Shown here: in pieces, positions 1-8,376 of the stretch | Layout of the letters: each line of letters starts with the position of its first letter | How positions within the stretch are numbered: the first letter of the stretch is position 1 | Source of the DNA: Aureicoccus marinus | GTDB taxonomy: Bacteria; Bacteroidota; Bacteroidia; Flavobacteriales; Flavobacteriaceae | Assembly (NCBI RefSeq): GCF_002954325.1 | Contig: NZ_MQVX01000001.1 | Coordinates: forward strand, 1,472,576 to 1,536,575 | DNA: 64,000 nucleotides | Direction: 5' to 3' | Notes under the pieces: generated by a model | Databases searched by the model: none | Told to the model about the DNA's origin: nothing | The model's input: the letters and a program-made list of their open reading frames with translations, nothing else | Program-made: the position numbers and the translations under genes

Positions 1-68
1 AAAAAAAAAACCTCAAACAAGGCCTCTCATACCTTCAAAAAAACCGCCTTTTTCTATCAAAGCGGGTG

Positions 69-99
69 CAAATATAGAAAGCTTTTTTACGTTTGACAA
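69..99 (-). promoter_or_regulatory. Promoter reading out of the left edge
   Basis: On the minus strand a TTG (plus-strand caa at 97-99) is followed after 20 nt by TATATTTG (plus-strand 69-76), matching the flavobacterial housekeeping consensus TTG-N17-23-TAnnTTTG. The following GCACCC is the same as downstream of the tRNA-Lys promoter at 16754-16761. It should drive a stable RNA or housekeeping gene beyond the window's left end, divergent from thrS. Confidence 0.5.
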
Positions 100-244
100 A
101 AAAGTTGCGAAAAATCGACAAATAATTTTTAACAATTTGAATTTCAATTGTTTACAACTTCACTTTATTCAGAAAATGTTGTCAACGCTCTCAGAGTCAA
201 TGTTTGAGCCATTTTTTACCCTTATTCGAAAAATGCCGCAATCC

Positions 245-275
245 TTTGCCCCCCTACTTCAAGCGTCTATCTTTG
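245..275 (+). promoter_or_regulatory. thrS operon promoter
   Basis: TTTG at 245-248 and TATCTTTG at 268-275 are 19 nt apart, matching the Bacteroidota sigma-A consensus. Transcription would begin near 280, giving a leader of roughly 20 nt before the thrS ATG at 301. The rest of 1-300 is AT-rich and contains no gene that I can see. Confidence 0.55.
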
Positions 276-300
276 CGCCCATAATATAGATGGAGTACCT

Positions 301-2241
301 ATGATACAGATTACCCTTCCCGATGGAGCCATAAAGGAGATGCCCGAAGGCACTACTCCTTTTCAAGTGGCACAAGACATCAGCGAAGGCTTGGCGAGAC
401 AAGTCATTTCAGCAAGCTACAACGGAACAACTGTCGAAACCCACACTCCATTGACCACGGATGGTCAGCTCACTTTATATACGTGGAAGAACGACGAAGG
501 AAAAAAAGCCTTTTGGCACTCTTCTTCTCACGTGTTGGCCCAGGCCTTGGAAGAACTATACCCTGGGATCAACCTGACCATTGGTCCAGCCATTGACAAC
601 GGCTTCTATTACGATGTTGATTTTGGAGAGCACACCGTTACCGATAAGGACTTTAAAACCATCGAGCATAGGGCCCTCGATATCGCTCGCGGCAAACACG
701 ATTTTAAAATGCGCTCTGTTTCGAAAGCGGACGCTCTTTCCTATTATAAAGAACAAGGCAACCCATTCAAGGTTGAATTGATCGAGAATCTCGAAGACGG
801 AGACATCACCTTCTGCGATCACAGCTCTTTTACAGACCTGTGTAGAGGAGGTCACATACCCAACACCGGTATCATAAAGGCCTTCAAGGTGCTCAGTGTT
901 GCTGGTGCCTACTGGAGAGGAGACGAGAATAAACCACAATTGACCCGGGTCTATGGAATCTCTTTCCCCAAACAAAAAGAATTAACCGAATACCTCACTC
1001 TGCTGGAGGAGGCCAAAAAGCGCGATCACCGCAAATTGGGGAAAGAGCTACAACTCTTTACCTTTTCTCAAAAAGTAGGTCAAGGGCTTCCTCTTTGGTT
1101 GCCGAAAGGTGCTGCCTTGCGCGAACGCTTGGAACAATTCCTCAAGAAAGCACAGCGCAAAGCCGGTTACGAAATGGTGGTGACTCCCCATATCGGTCAG
1201 AAAGAGCTTTACGTGACTTCAGGGCACTATGCGAAATACGGGGAAGATAGCTTTCAGCCCATCCAAACCCCGAAAGAAGATGAGGAGTTCCTACTCAAAC
1301 CTATGAACTGCCCTCACCACTGTGAGATTTACAACACCAGTCCTTTCAGCTACAAGGACCTACCGAAACGCTATGCAGAATTCGGAACGGTCTACCGCTA
1401 CGAACAGAGTGGTGAACTCCATGGACTTACCCGTGTACGAGGTTTTACTCAAGACGACGCCCATATTTTCTGTACGTCGGACCAACTCTTGGACGAGTTC
1501 AAAGGAGTTATCGACCTCACCTTATATGTATTGGGATCTCTTGGGTTCGAAAACTTTACTGCTCAAGTCTCGGTTCGCGATCCAGAAAATCCAGATAAAT
1601 ATATCGGAGAGGTTGCCAACTGGGAAAAAGCGGAATCAGCCATCATTCAGGCCGCAGAAGAAAAAGGTCTTCCTTTTGTCATAGAAGAAGGAGAAGCGGC
1701 TTTCTATGGTCCAAAACTGGACTTTATGATTAAAGATGCGCTGGGACGCAGCTGGCAATTGGGTACCATTCAGGTCGACTACAACCTACCAGAGCGTTTT
1801 GACCTCACCTATAAAGGGAGTGACAACGAACTGCACCGTCCGGTTATGATTCATCGCGCTCCTTTTGGAAGTCTCGAGCGTTTTGTGGCTTTGTTGCTGG
1901 AACACACCGGAGGAAACTTCCCCTTGTGGCTGATCCCCACACAGGCTATCATCTTGCCTATCAGTGAGAAACACGAAAAATACGCCGAAAAAGTTTTAAA
2001 TTCTCTTGAAAATAACGAAATTCGCGCGCTCATTGACGCTCGGAACGAAACCGTCGGCAAGAAAATCAGGGAAGCAGAAATGCAAAAAATTCCTTTTATG
2101 ATTATCGTCGGAGAGCAAGAGGAGTCGTCTAATACGCTTTCAGTCCGCAAACACGGTGGAGACGATTTGGGAACTTTAAGCGTTGAAGAATTTAGTGACT
2201 TGATCGAAAAAGAAATTAGTAGTATTTTAAAGACGTTCTGA
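301..2241 (+). CDS. thrS: Threonine--tRNA ligase
   Basis: Class II aminoacyl-tRNA synthetase that charges tRNA-Thr in the cytoplasm. The 646-residue length is normal for full bacterial ThrRS. Domains in order: N-terminal TGS domain (about 1-62), the editing domain with the HSSSH metal motif near residue 75 and CRGGH near 180, the catalytic core (about 245-540) with its motif 2 region ([17 protein letters not shown]), and the C-terminal anticodon-binding domain. It is first in the classic thrS-infC-rpmI-rplT translation operon, with only 35 nt to the infC start. The ATG at 301 lies just downstream of a good promoter. Confidence 0.98.
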   Translation: MIQITLPDGAIKEMPEGTTPFQVAQDISEGLARQVISASYNGTTVETHTPLTTDGQLTLYTWKNDEGKKAFWHSSSHVLAQALEELYPGINLTIGPAIDNGFYYDVDFGEHTVTDKDFKTIEHRALDIARGKHDFKMRSVSKADALSYYKEQGNPFKVELIENLEDGDITFCDHSSFTDLCRGGHIPNTGIIKAFKVLSVAGAYWRGDENKPQLTRVYGISFPKQKELTEYLTLLEEAKKRDHRKLGKELQLFTFSQKVGQGLPLWLPKGAALRERLEQFLKKAQRKAGYEMVVTPHIGQKELYVTSGHYAKYGEDSFQPIQTPKEDEEFLLKPMNCPHHCEIYNTSPFSYKDLPKRYAEFGTVYRYEQSGELHGLTRVRGFTQDDAHIFCTSDQLLDEFKGVIDLTLYVLGSLGFENFTAQVSVRDPENPDKYIGEVANWEKAESAIIQAAEEKGLPFVIEEGEAAFYGPKLDFMIKDALGRSWQLGTIQVDYNLPERFDLTYKGSDNELHRPVMIHRAPFGSLERFVALLLEHTGGNFPLWLIPTQAIILPISEKHEKYAEKVLNSLENNEIRALIDARNETVGKKIREAEMQKIPFMIIVGEQEESSNTLSVRKHGGDDLGTLSVEEFSDLIEKEISSILKTF

Positions 2242-2276
2242 GTCGAAAAATTAAGTGTAACTAAAACAGTAGTACC

Positions 2277-2834
2277 ATAGCAATACGAAGAAGATTTAAA
2301 CCTCAACCGCGGAGAGAGAATAAAAATCCGCACAACATCAACGACAAAATCACAGCTCGTGAAGTTCGATTGGTGGGAGATAATGTTGAGATGGGGGTGT
2401 ACCCTATTGCCAAAGCAATGGCAAAAGCACGTGAACTGGAATTGGATCTGGTTGAAATTTCTCCAAAAGCTGATCCACCAGTGTGTAAGATTATTGATTA
2501 CAAGAAATTCCTCTACGAGCAGAAGAAACGCGACAAAGCCATCAAGGCCAAAGCAAGCAAAGTGGTCGTTAAGGAGATTCGTTTCGGTCCACAAACCGAT
2601 GACCACGATTACGACTTTAAAAAGCGTCATGCCGAAAAGTTCCTGAAAGACGGAGCAAAACTGAAAGCGTATGTTTTCTTTAAAGGTCGTTCGATCGTCT
2701 ATAAAGACCAAGGAGAGATCTTGTTGCTCAAATTGGCCCAGGAACTAGAAGAATGGGGTAAAGTGGAACAGATGCCGAAACTCGAAGGGAAGCGTATGAC
2801 CATGTTCATCGCTCCCAAAACAGTAAAGAAATAA
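2277..2834 (+). CDS. infC: Translation initiation factor IF-3, AUA start
   Basis: IF-3 binds the 30S subunit, prevents premature 50S joining and proofreads the start codon. The conserved part from residue 32 ([18 protein letters not shown]) is unmistakable. Reading upstream in frame gives [20 protein letters not shown], the usual flavobacterial N-terminus, back to an in-frame stop at 2262-2264. No ATG, GTG or TTG lies between that stop and residue 32, so translation most likely begins at ATA 2277-2279, giving 185 aa. A rare AUN start on infC is a known autoregulatory device, because IF-3 discriminates against non-canonical starts. A TTG at 2370 would remove a conserved part of the N-terminal domain and is rejected. 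Confidence 0.93.
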   Translation: MAIRRRFKPQPRRENKNPHNINDKITAREVRLVGDNVEMGVYPIAKAMAKARELELDLVEISPKADPPVCKIIDYKKFLYEQKKRDKAIKAKASKVVVKEIRFGPQTDDHDYDFKKRHAEKFLKDGAKLKAYVFFKGRSIVYKDQGEILLLKLAQELEEWGKVEQMPKLEGKRMTMFIAPKTVKK

Positions 2835-2835
2835 A

Positions 2836-2855
2836 CCGGCCTTAAAGCCGGCTTT
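2836..2855 (+). promoter_or_regulatory. Hairpin between infC and rpmI
   Basis: Just after the infC stop, CCGGC (2836-2840) can pair with GCCGG (2847-2851), and AAAGCCGGCTTT (2844-2855) is a perfect palindrome. There is no strong U-tract, so it is more likely an mRNA structural or attenuation element than a full terminator. A role in L20/L35 feedback is possible but only inferred. Confidence 0.3.
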
Positions 2856-2890
2856 GAAAATAACGCGGAGGTAATTTAAGAAAGCTAGAC

Positions 2891-3088
2891 ATGCCGAAAA
2901 TGAAGACCAAATCCAGCGCCAAGAAACGTTTTACGATTACGGGTTCTGGTAAAATCAAAAGAAAGCACGCTTACAAGAGTCACATCTTGACCAAAAAGTC
3001 GAAAAAGCGTAAGCTTAAATTGACGCATTCCACCCTAGTCCATGACTCGGATGTGAACAGCATCAAAGAACAACTTCGGTTGAAATAA
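2891..3088 (+). CDS. rpmI: 50S ribosomal protein L35
   Basis: Small basic protein of the large ribosomal subunit. The 65-residue length is normal, and the [14 protein letters not shown] start with a lysine/arginine-rich body is typical of bL35. It lies between infC and rplT, the conserved bacterial order. Confidence 0.97.
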   Translation: MPKMKTKSSAKKRFTITGSGKIKRKHAYKSHILTKKSKKRKLKLTHSTLVHDSDVNSIKEQLRLK

Positions 3089-3169
3089 GAAAAACCGGTA
3101 CATTATTAACCCTGGAGTCAGGCTTCAAAAGTGTTGTTTCAACCGCCTGCTACAAAAAAATGAAAACAA

Positions 3170-3514
3170 ATGCCAAGATCAGTTAATGCAGTGGCCTCAA
3201 GGGCCAGAAGAAAAAAAGTAATGAAGCAGGCCAAAGGATACTTTGGTCGTCGTAAAAACGTGTGGACGGTAGCGAAAAACGCTGTTGAAAAAGCGATGCA
3301 ATACGCTTACCGCGACCGCCGTAACAAAAAGAGAACCTTCCGTGCTCTTTGGATCACCCGTATCAACGCTGGTGCTCGTCTACACGGACTATCTTACTCT
3401 CAATTTATGGGTAAGGTGAAGGCAAACAATATCGAATTAAACCGTAAGGTTTTGGCTGATTTGGCCATGAACCACCCGGAAGCATTCAAGGCGATTGTCG
3501 AGAAAGTAAAATAA
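3170..3514 (+). CDS. rplT: 50S ribosomal protein L20
   Basis: bL20 is an early assembly protein that binds 23S rRNA and in other bacteria also represses its own operon. The 114-residue length is standard. The N-terminal [16 protein letters not shown] and the YFGRRKN segment are typical. It is the last gene of the thrS operon and is followed after about 20 nt by a strong intrinsic terminator. Confidence 0.98.
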   Translation: MPRSVNAVASRARRKKVMKQAKGYFGRRKNVWTVAKNAVEKAMQYAYRDRRNKKRTFRALWITRINAGARLHGLSYSQFMGKVKANNIELNRKVLADLAMNHPEAFKAIVEKVK

Positions 3515-3533
3515 ATTAGGAACCTTCCTTCGC

Positions 3534-3562
3534 AAAAATCCCGCCCTTTCGGCGGGATTTTT
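3534..3562 (+). terminator. Terminator of the thrS-rplT operon
   Basis: AAAATCCCGCC and GGCGGGATTTT form a perfect stem of about 11 bp around a CTTTC loop, followed by a T-run. It lies about 20 nt after the rplT stop. Confidence 0.9.
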
Positions 3563-3686
3563 ACTTTATCCCTAGTTCAACGATAGATTTTGGTCAATAA
3601 CAGGACAAAATCGACCATTTATACAAATCAGGAAGTGGATTGGCTTTACTGCGTGTATTTTACACTAACCATTAAACTCATCCCAC

Positions 3687-3779
3687 ATGAAAAGCAAAGT
3701 TTCTGTAGAAGCCATTTCGGCCATAGCCTTGTTGTGCTATGTATCCTGCCTACTCCTATTGGCATTCATTACGAATTAA
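3687..3779 (+). CDS. Possible 30-residue membrane peptide
   Basis: ATG 3687 opens a 30-codon frame ending TAA at 3777-3779. The peptide starts MKSKVSVEAIS and continues as one long hydrophobic stretch (about residues 10-28) suited to a single membrane helix. It sits in an otherwise gene-free gap after the rplT terminator and its stop overlaps the 3' end of the convergent YjbQ pseudogene. I do not recognise it, and no clear promoter was found. It could be chance. Confidence 0.3.
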   Translation: MKSKVSVEAISAIALLCYVSCLLLLAFITN

Positions 3780-4204
3780 GCTTTTTTGCCCCAAGCAGTG
3801 AGGAGTAGTCGTCGACCACCACCGTGGTTGCGATGCTCACCCAAGTAAACCCCTTGCCATGTACCCAAATGCAATCGCCCATTCCGAATAGGCAGTTGCA
3901 CATCATACCCTAATAGAGCTGCCTTTAAATGAGCAGGCATATCATCGCTACCCTCGTAGATGTGTGTAAAATAAGTCGCGTTTTCCGGTACGGTACGGTT
4001 AAAAAAAGATTCAAAATCTACCCGAACACTGGGATCAGCATTTTAGCTCAGACTCAGAGAGGCAGAGGTATGCTTGATAAATACTTGTAACTGACCACAA
4101 GCCCAATCTCGTATCTCCGGCACCTCTTCATTGAGAATCTCCGTAATCAAATGAAAACCTCTTGGGTATGGTCGAAGCTGAATTTCTTTCTGTATCCATT
4201 CCAT
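3776..4204 (-). pseudogene. YjbQ/UPF0047 family gene with internal stop
   Basis: The minus strand encodes a full-length (142-codon) YjbQ-type protein, a family linked to secondary thiamine-phosphate synthase activity. Recognisable stretches are HTSAS near residue 46, NADPSVR just after the lesion, DMPAHLKAALLG and GTWQG. Codon 54 is TAA (plus-strand 4043-4045) exactly where the family carries Glu in its 'ENADP' segment, so one G-to-T change (GAA to TAA) explains it. Everything else stays in frame, which implies recent loss or a base-call error. As written, the 53-residue product would lack most of the fold. Confidence 0.88.
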
Positions 4205-4283
4205 AGCTCAAAACTAGCCATTATTTAACCTTGACTTCCCTCCTGCTCTTCCGAAATCCTCTACTTTCGCAGAAAACCTGCAT

Positions 4284-5087
4284 ATGCCTTCTTCTTCGAT
4301 TAAAATGGTGGTCACCGATATGGACGGGACCCTGCTGAATTCTAATCACCAGGTGAGTGACCGCTTTTTTGAACTCTTCAGCGAACTGAATCAAAAAGGC
4401 ATTCAATTTGTCGCCGCCAGTGGTCGGCAATACGGCAGTATGCTGAGCAAACTGCACAGTATTCAGAAAGACCTCATTATCATCGCAGAAAATGGGGCCT
4501 ATGTGCGTCAACAAGAAGATGAACTCCTCCTGACCCCAATCGGGCAAGAGAATATCCATAAAATACTGGATCAAACCCTTCCGCTCTCCGGAGCCAACCC
4601 TGTGCTGTGCAGCAAGACCAATGCCTATGTTCAGTCGGACGACACCCATTTCATCAATCTTTTAAAGGAGTATTATTCGGGTTACGAACTGGTTCCCAGC
4701 GCTTATGAGGTCACGGACGAAATTCTCAAAGTAGCGGTGCATCACTTTGAAGATTCAGAAAAGCACATCTACCCGGCCGTTGAGCAGTTTGAACCAGGCA
4801 TGAAGGTGAAGGTCTCCGGAAACCATTGGGTGGATATTTCGCATCCCGATGCCAATAAAGGCTACGCTTTGGATTTTGTGATCCGAAAAATGGGGATTCA
4901 ACGAGAAGAACTGCTGATCTTCGGAGACTACAATAACGACCTGGAAATGCTGGAAATGGCGCACTACAGCTATGCCATGGCCAATGCCCACCCTAACGTA
5001 AAAAAGGTGGCTAATTTCGGTACTTTAAGCAATGATGAACAAGGGGTGGAAAAAGTACTGGAATCCCTCTTAGCCGAGCTTTCCTAA
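4284..5087 (+). CDS. Cof-type HAD-IIB phosphatase
   Basis: Haloacid dehalogenase superfamily hydrolase of the Cof/YbiV-like group, usually a phosphatase of sugar phosphates or small phosphorylated metabolites. The nucleophile motif DMDGTLL is near residue 12, the HAD motif II Ser/Gly region (AASGRQ) near 45, and the motif IV segment GDYNND near 215. The 267-residue length is usual. It stands alone, 80 nt after the YjbQ pseudogene start on the other strand. Substrate cannot be told from sequence. Confidence 0.9.
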   Translation: MPSSSIKMVVTDMDGTLLNSNHQVSDRFFELFSELNQKGIQFVAASGRQYGSMLSKLHSIQKDLIIIAENGAYVRQQEDELLLTPIGQENIHKILDQTLPLSGANPVLCSKTNAYVQSDDTHFINLLKEYYSGYELVPSAYEVTDEILKVAVHHFEDSEKHIYPAVEQFEPGMKVKVSGNHWVDISHPDANKGYALDFVIRKMGIQREELLIFGDYNNDLEMLEMAHYSYAMANAHPNVKKVANFGTLSNDEQGVEKVLESLLAELS

Positions 5088-5130
5088 GGGAACTACACCT
5101 AAATCCCTTATCTTCCATAAAAATCTTCGA

Positions 5131-5463
5131 ATGGCTTTTCCTTATGTAATCATGGCGGTGGTCTTCTTAGCCATGGCTCTAAGCAATATCATTGTGCCTG
5201 GAAGTGTTCTGGGAATGAGAAGAAACCAAGACCTTTTCAAAACAAATCCCTTGGCCAAAAAGTACCTGCAGCGGTGTAATCTACTGCTCCTGATTTCGTC
5301 AGGGCTCTATATTGCAACCTACGTCTTTTTTGTACAAAGGTTCAATTTTAAAACACTGACCGTCCCTCTTCTTTTTCTGGTACTGGTGGTGAGCGTTTCA
5401 CCCATTCGAAAGTACAGTGCTCGTTTAAAGCAATTGGCCAGTGAACAAGAAGCTCGTTCTTAG
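5131..5463 (+). CDS. Small membrane protein, unknown function
   Basis: A 110-residue protein with three likely membrane helices (about residues 4-24, 48-67 and 73-92), a basic loop between the first two (MRRNQDLFKTNPLAKKY), and a charged C-terminus. I do not recognise a family. It lies 43 nt after the HAD phosphatase on the same strand and ends against the convergent gene at 5460, with a 4-nt overlap of stops. Confidence 0.65.
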   Translation: MAFPYVIMAVVFLAMALSNIIVPGSVLGMRRNQDLFKTNPLAKKYLQRCNLLLLISSGLYIATYVFFVQRFNFKTLTVPLLFLVLVVSVSPIRKYSARLKQLASEQEARS

Positions 5464-6740
5464 GTCTTTTGCTTCTTTTTTCGTGCGGCCGGAAAGAGTA
5501 CGTTATTCAGGATCAAACGGTAACCTGGTGATGTTGGATGTAAGTCCAATTCTGTCTTAGGGTCTCCAACACGATGCTGGTAGTCTTCTGGATCGTGCCC
5601 GCCATAAAACGTAAAAAATCCTTTTCCTTTAATTCCATGAATATAGCGAGCCTCTCCATTGCCCCTATTCTCACCCAATACAATAACCGTCGGTTTGATT
5701 TCACCTCGGACAAAAGCAGTGGTCTGCCCCATAAAACCCTTGACTAAGGCGGTGTGGTTTTGGGTTAGCATCGTTGGTACGGGATCCCACTTGGCGGAGA
5801 ATTCCATCAAAGCAAAATAATCCGTGTCCTTAGGGACCCCTCTCTTGGACGTCATATCAATAGAAGAAAACTCATAACGCAATGGAGATCGCTCCAAGGT
5901 AAAATCCGTAAAGGCAAAGGTTCGGTCATAATCCAAGAGCGATTGGTAGTTGGCCTGAGAAGGGTCACCGTCGAACATGGGTTCACAAATATCCACACCA
6001 TTGGCCGCCAAAGCGATATCAAAACTATCGGTGGCCGAGCACATGGCGAACATAAATCCACCTCCGATCACATAACGACGTATCTTTTCGGCTACCGCTC
6101 CCTTTTGCTCCGAAACCTTGTCATAGCCCAATTTGCGAGCACGCTGTTCAGCCAGTCGCTTGCCCTCAATATACCAGGGCGCTGCGCGATAAGCTCCATA
6201 AAACTTTCCGAATTGCCCGGTAAAATCTTCGTGGTGTAAATGTAACCAATCGTAAATGGCGAGGCCGTCAGAGAGTACCTCCTCGTCGTATATGGTGACA
6301 TATGGGATCTCAGCATAAGTGAGCACCATGGTTACGGCGTCGTCCCAGGGCTGTTTGTCCTTTGGCGAATACACCGCAATCCGAGGAGCTTTTTCTAAAA
6401 TAACCGCCTCCTGATTCTGAGATGGACTAGCGATGGCTTCTAACAAGCCCGCTGCTTCGCCATCCGACAGCACTTCAAAGGAAACACCGCGAATCTGGCA
6501 TTCCTTGCGGGTTTCTTCCAAATCAGGCAATAGAAAAGCACCGCCACGGTAGTTCAATAACCACTGAACCTTCTGTTGCTTTTGAAGCACCCAATAGGTT
6601 ATACCATAGGCCTTCAGATGGTTCTTCTGGCCTTCAAAATCCATGGGAATCAAAAGCTGAGAACCCAAAACACTCTGTAGGCTACCTAAGTAGAACAAAA
6701 AAAGTACTAAGCTACGGCCCAAAGGCTTAAAAAGGGACAT
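5460..6740 (-). CDS. Secreted 'asparagine synthetase B-like' protein
   Basis: A 426-residue member of a Bacteroidota family often labelled 'asparagine synthetase B', although I see no glutamine-amidotransferase N-terminus and no PP-loop SGGxDS motif. ATG 6740 is the likely start because it gives a signal peptide (MSLFKPLGRSLVLFLFYLGS) and overlaps the dnaB end by only 14 nt; the frame is open to 6815 but that extension has no signal sequence. Recognisable family stretches are QKNHLKAYG, WLLNYRGG, IAVYSPKD, YDWLHLHHEDFTGQ and GGGFMFAMCSATD. The last recalls class I amidotransferase or gasdermin-like folds, but the activity is unknown. Confidence 0.85.
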   Translation of the reverse strand: MSLFKPLGRSLVLFLFYLGSLQSVLGSQLLIPMDFEGQKNHLKAYGITYWVLQKQQKVQWLLNYRGGAFLLPDLEETRKECQIRGVSFEVLSDGEAAGLLEAIASPSQNQEAVILEKAPRIAVYSPKDKQPWDDAVTMVLTYAEIPYVTIYDEEVLSDGLAIYDWLHLHHEDFTGQFGKFYGAYRAAPWYIEGKRLAEQRARKLGYDKVSEQKGAVAEKIRRYVIGGGFMFAMCSATDSFDIALAANGVDICEPMFDGDPSQANYQSLLDYDRTFAFTDFTLERSPLRYEFSSIDMTSKRGVPKDTDYFALMEFSAKWDPVPTMLTQNHTALVKGFMGQTTAFVRGEIKPTVIVLGENRGNGEARYIHGIKGKGFFTFYGGHDPEDYQHRVGDPKTELDLHPTSPGYRLILNNVLFPAARKKKQKT

Positions 6741-8250
6741 CTCCGTCTGGGGACGGAAATGCCTGATCGGCAGAAGGGAAAGAATCTGGTGAAATGCGGT
6801 TCTCCTCATCATCATTCATTTTTGACTCAAATTGGTAAGGGAAGTCAAAGTCCTCTAAGTTATCGAATTTACCCAGCTGCCCGATGAACTTTAACCGTAT
6901 ATTATCAAGTCCACCATTTCTGTGCTTGGCCACGATAAACTCTGCCTGCCCTTCTGTAGGAGAACGTTCTTCATCGTCCCATTCGTCTATTTTGTAATAT
7001 TCCGGACGGTAAATAAAGGAAACGATATCCGCATCCTGCTCAATAGCACCCGATTCCCTCAAATCCGAAAGGATTGGACGCTTGCTTCCCCCCCTGGTCT
7101 CTACGGCACGTGAGAGCTGTGATAGTGCAATAACCGGCACATTGAGTTCCTTTGCCAACGCTTTGAGGTTTCGAGAAATAGTCGAGATTTCCTGTTCCCT
7201 ATTTCCTCCTTTTTGACTCGTTCCTGCGGTCATCAACTGCAAGTAATCGATGATGATCATTTTAATCTTGTGCTGAGAAGCCAATCGACGTGCTTTTGCC
7301 CGTAAATCGAAAATAGAAAGCGAGGGTGTATCATCGATGAACAAAGGAGCCTTCTCCAAGTCCTTTACCTTCACATTGAGTTGCTCCCACTCGTGCTTTT
7401 CGAGCTTTCCGGTTCTCAGTTTCTCAGAAGACAGACCAGTTTCTGAAGAAATTAGTCGGGTGATCAGCTGAACCGACGACATCTCTAGCGAAAAGAAAGC
7501 CACCGGAATGTTAGAGTTGACGGTCATATTACGGGCCATGGATAAGGTCAAAGCCGTTTTACCCATACCCGGACGTGCCGCAACAATGATTAAATCACTG
7601 GGCTGCCAACCCGAAGTCAACTTATCGAGTTTATCAAAACCTGTCGGAATTCCACTAAGTCCCTCCTGGTTGGAGATTTCTTCAATCTTTTTCTTGGCCT
7701 GAATCACCAAGTTCTGAGCCGTTTCTGCCGAGCGCTTGAGGTTTCCTTGGGTTACCTCGTACAATTTCGCTTCGGAGTGATCCAACAGATCAAAAACATC
7801 GGTGCCTTCATCATAGGCACGCTCAATAATGTCACTACTGATGTGTATAAGGCTTCTTTGAATGTACTTCTGAAGAATGATCCGAGCATGAAATTCAATG
7901 TGGGCTGAAGAACTGACCTTTTTGGTCAAATTAATCAGGTTGAAGTCCCCTCCTGCTGCTTCGAGTTTGCCCATTTTTTTGAGCTGGGCCGAAACCGTTA
8001 ATAAGTCCACCGGTTCTGCCGATTCGAACAAAACGAAGATGGCTTCAAAAATGTGGCGGTGGGCTTCCAAGTAGAAAGCATCGGGATGCAAAATATCGAT
8101 GACCTCATCGACTCCTTTGCGGTCAATCATCATCGCACCAAGCACAACCTCTTCTAAATCAGTAGCTTGAGGCGGTATTTTACCTTGCTCCAAGGGAACA
8201 ACCACTGGTTTGCCTACGGTTCGGCTTGCTTTGGGGCGAATTTCGTTCAT
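6727..8250 (-). CDS. dnaB: Replicative DNA helicase DnaB
   Basis: Hexameric fork helicase that unwinds DNA 5'-3' and recruits primase. It has an N-terminal dimerisation domain (about 20-120), a linker, and a RecA-like ATPase domain with Walker A ARPGMGKTAL near residue 230 and Walker B IIIDYLQLM near 330. The 507-residue length is normal. The ATG at 8250 gives the usual short tail before the PQATDLEEVVLGAMM domain start. The upstream gap contains a DnaA-box-like site and two palindromes. The C-terminal acidic tail ends QAFPSPDGDVPF, typical of flavobacterial DnaB. Confidence 0.98.
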   Translation of the reverse strand: MNEIRPKASRTVGKPVVVPLEQGKIPPQATDLEEVVLGAMMIDRKGVDEVIDILHPDAFYLEAHRHIFEAIFVLFESAEPVDLLTVSAQLKKMGKLEAAGGDFNLINLTKKVSSSAHIEFHARIILQKYIQRSLIHISSDIIERAYDEGTDVFDLLDHSEAKLYEVTQGNLKRSAETAQNLVIQAKKKIEEISNQEGLSGIPTGFDKLDKLTSGWQPSDLIIVAARPGMGKTALTLSMARNMTVNSNIPVAFFSLEMSSVQLITRLISSETGLSSEKLRTGKLEKHEWEQLNVKVKDLEKAPLFIDDTPSLSIFDLRAKARRLASQHKIKMIIIDYLQLMTAGTSQKGGNREQEISTISRNLKALAKELNVPVIALSQLSRAVETRGGSKRPILSDLRESGAIEQDADIVSFIYRPEYYKIDEWDDEERSPTEGQAEFIVAKHRNGGLDNIRLKFIGQLGKFDNLEDFDFPYQFESKMNDDEENRISPDSFPSADQAFPSPDGDVPF

Positions 8251-8308
8251 GAAGGCTAAAGTAAAAATTTAGTTTTGGGTTACACCATGCAAAGACGTAC
8301 CCGATATC

Positions 8309-8353
8309 CACTTTCAGGAAAGTGAGTTGTGTATAAACCGGTGATAACCGGTT
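8309..8353. promoter_or_regulatory. Palindromes and DnaA-box-like site before dnaB
   Basis: The 126-bp gap between accA and dnaB contains three ordered elements: a 16-bp perfect palindrome CACTTTCAGGAAAGTG (8309-8324), TGTGTATAA (8328-8336), which is TTATACACA on the minus strand and fits the DnaA-box consensus TTATNCACA, and a stem-loop AACCGGT-gata-ACCGGTT (8336-8353). The stem-loop could end accA transcription, but it has no T-run. The other two could control dnaB. Confidence 0.45.
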
Positions 8354-8376
8354 AATAAGTCAAGGTCAAAAATGGG

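Noticed and set aside
1851-2711. Long minus-strand frame across thrS and infC
   Set aside because: It lies antisense to two essential, fully recognised genes and encodes Cys/Phe-rich, low-complexity sequence. It is a shadow frame.
2370-2834. IF-3 starting at TTG 2370
   Set aside because: This removes a conserved N-terminal segment that reads perfectly in frame back to ATA 2277. The shorter form would lack part of the N-terminal domain.
3590-3808. A 72-codon plus-strand frame after rplT
   Set aside because: It starts inside the region just after the terminator, has no family resemblance and overlaps the 30-codon membrane peptide frame and the YjbQ pseudogene. Composition suggests chance.
8336-8353. 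The ACCGGT hairpin as a terminator of accA
   Set aside because: The stem is good but no T-run follows on the minus strand, so I list it only as a structural or regulatory element.
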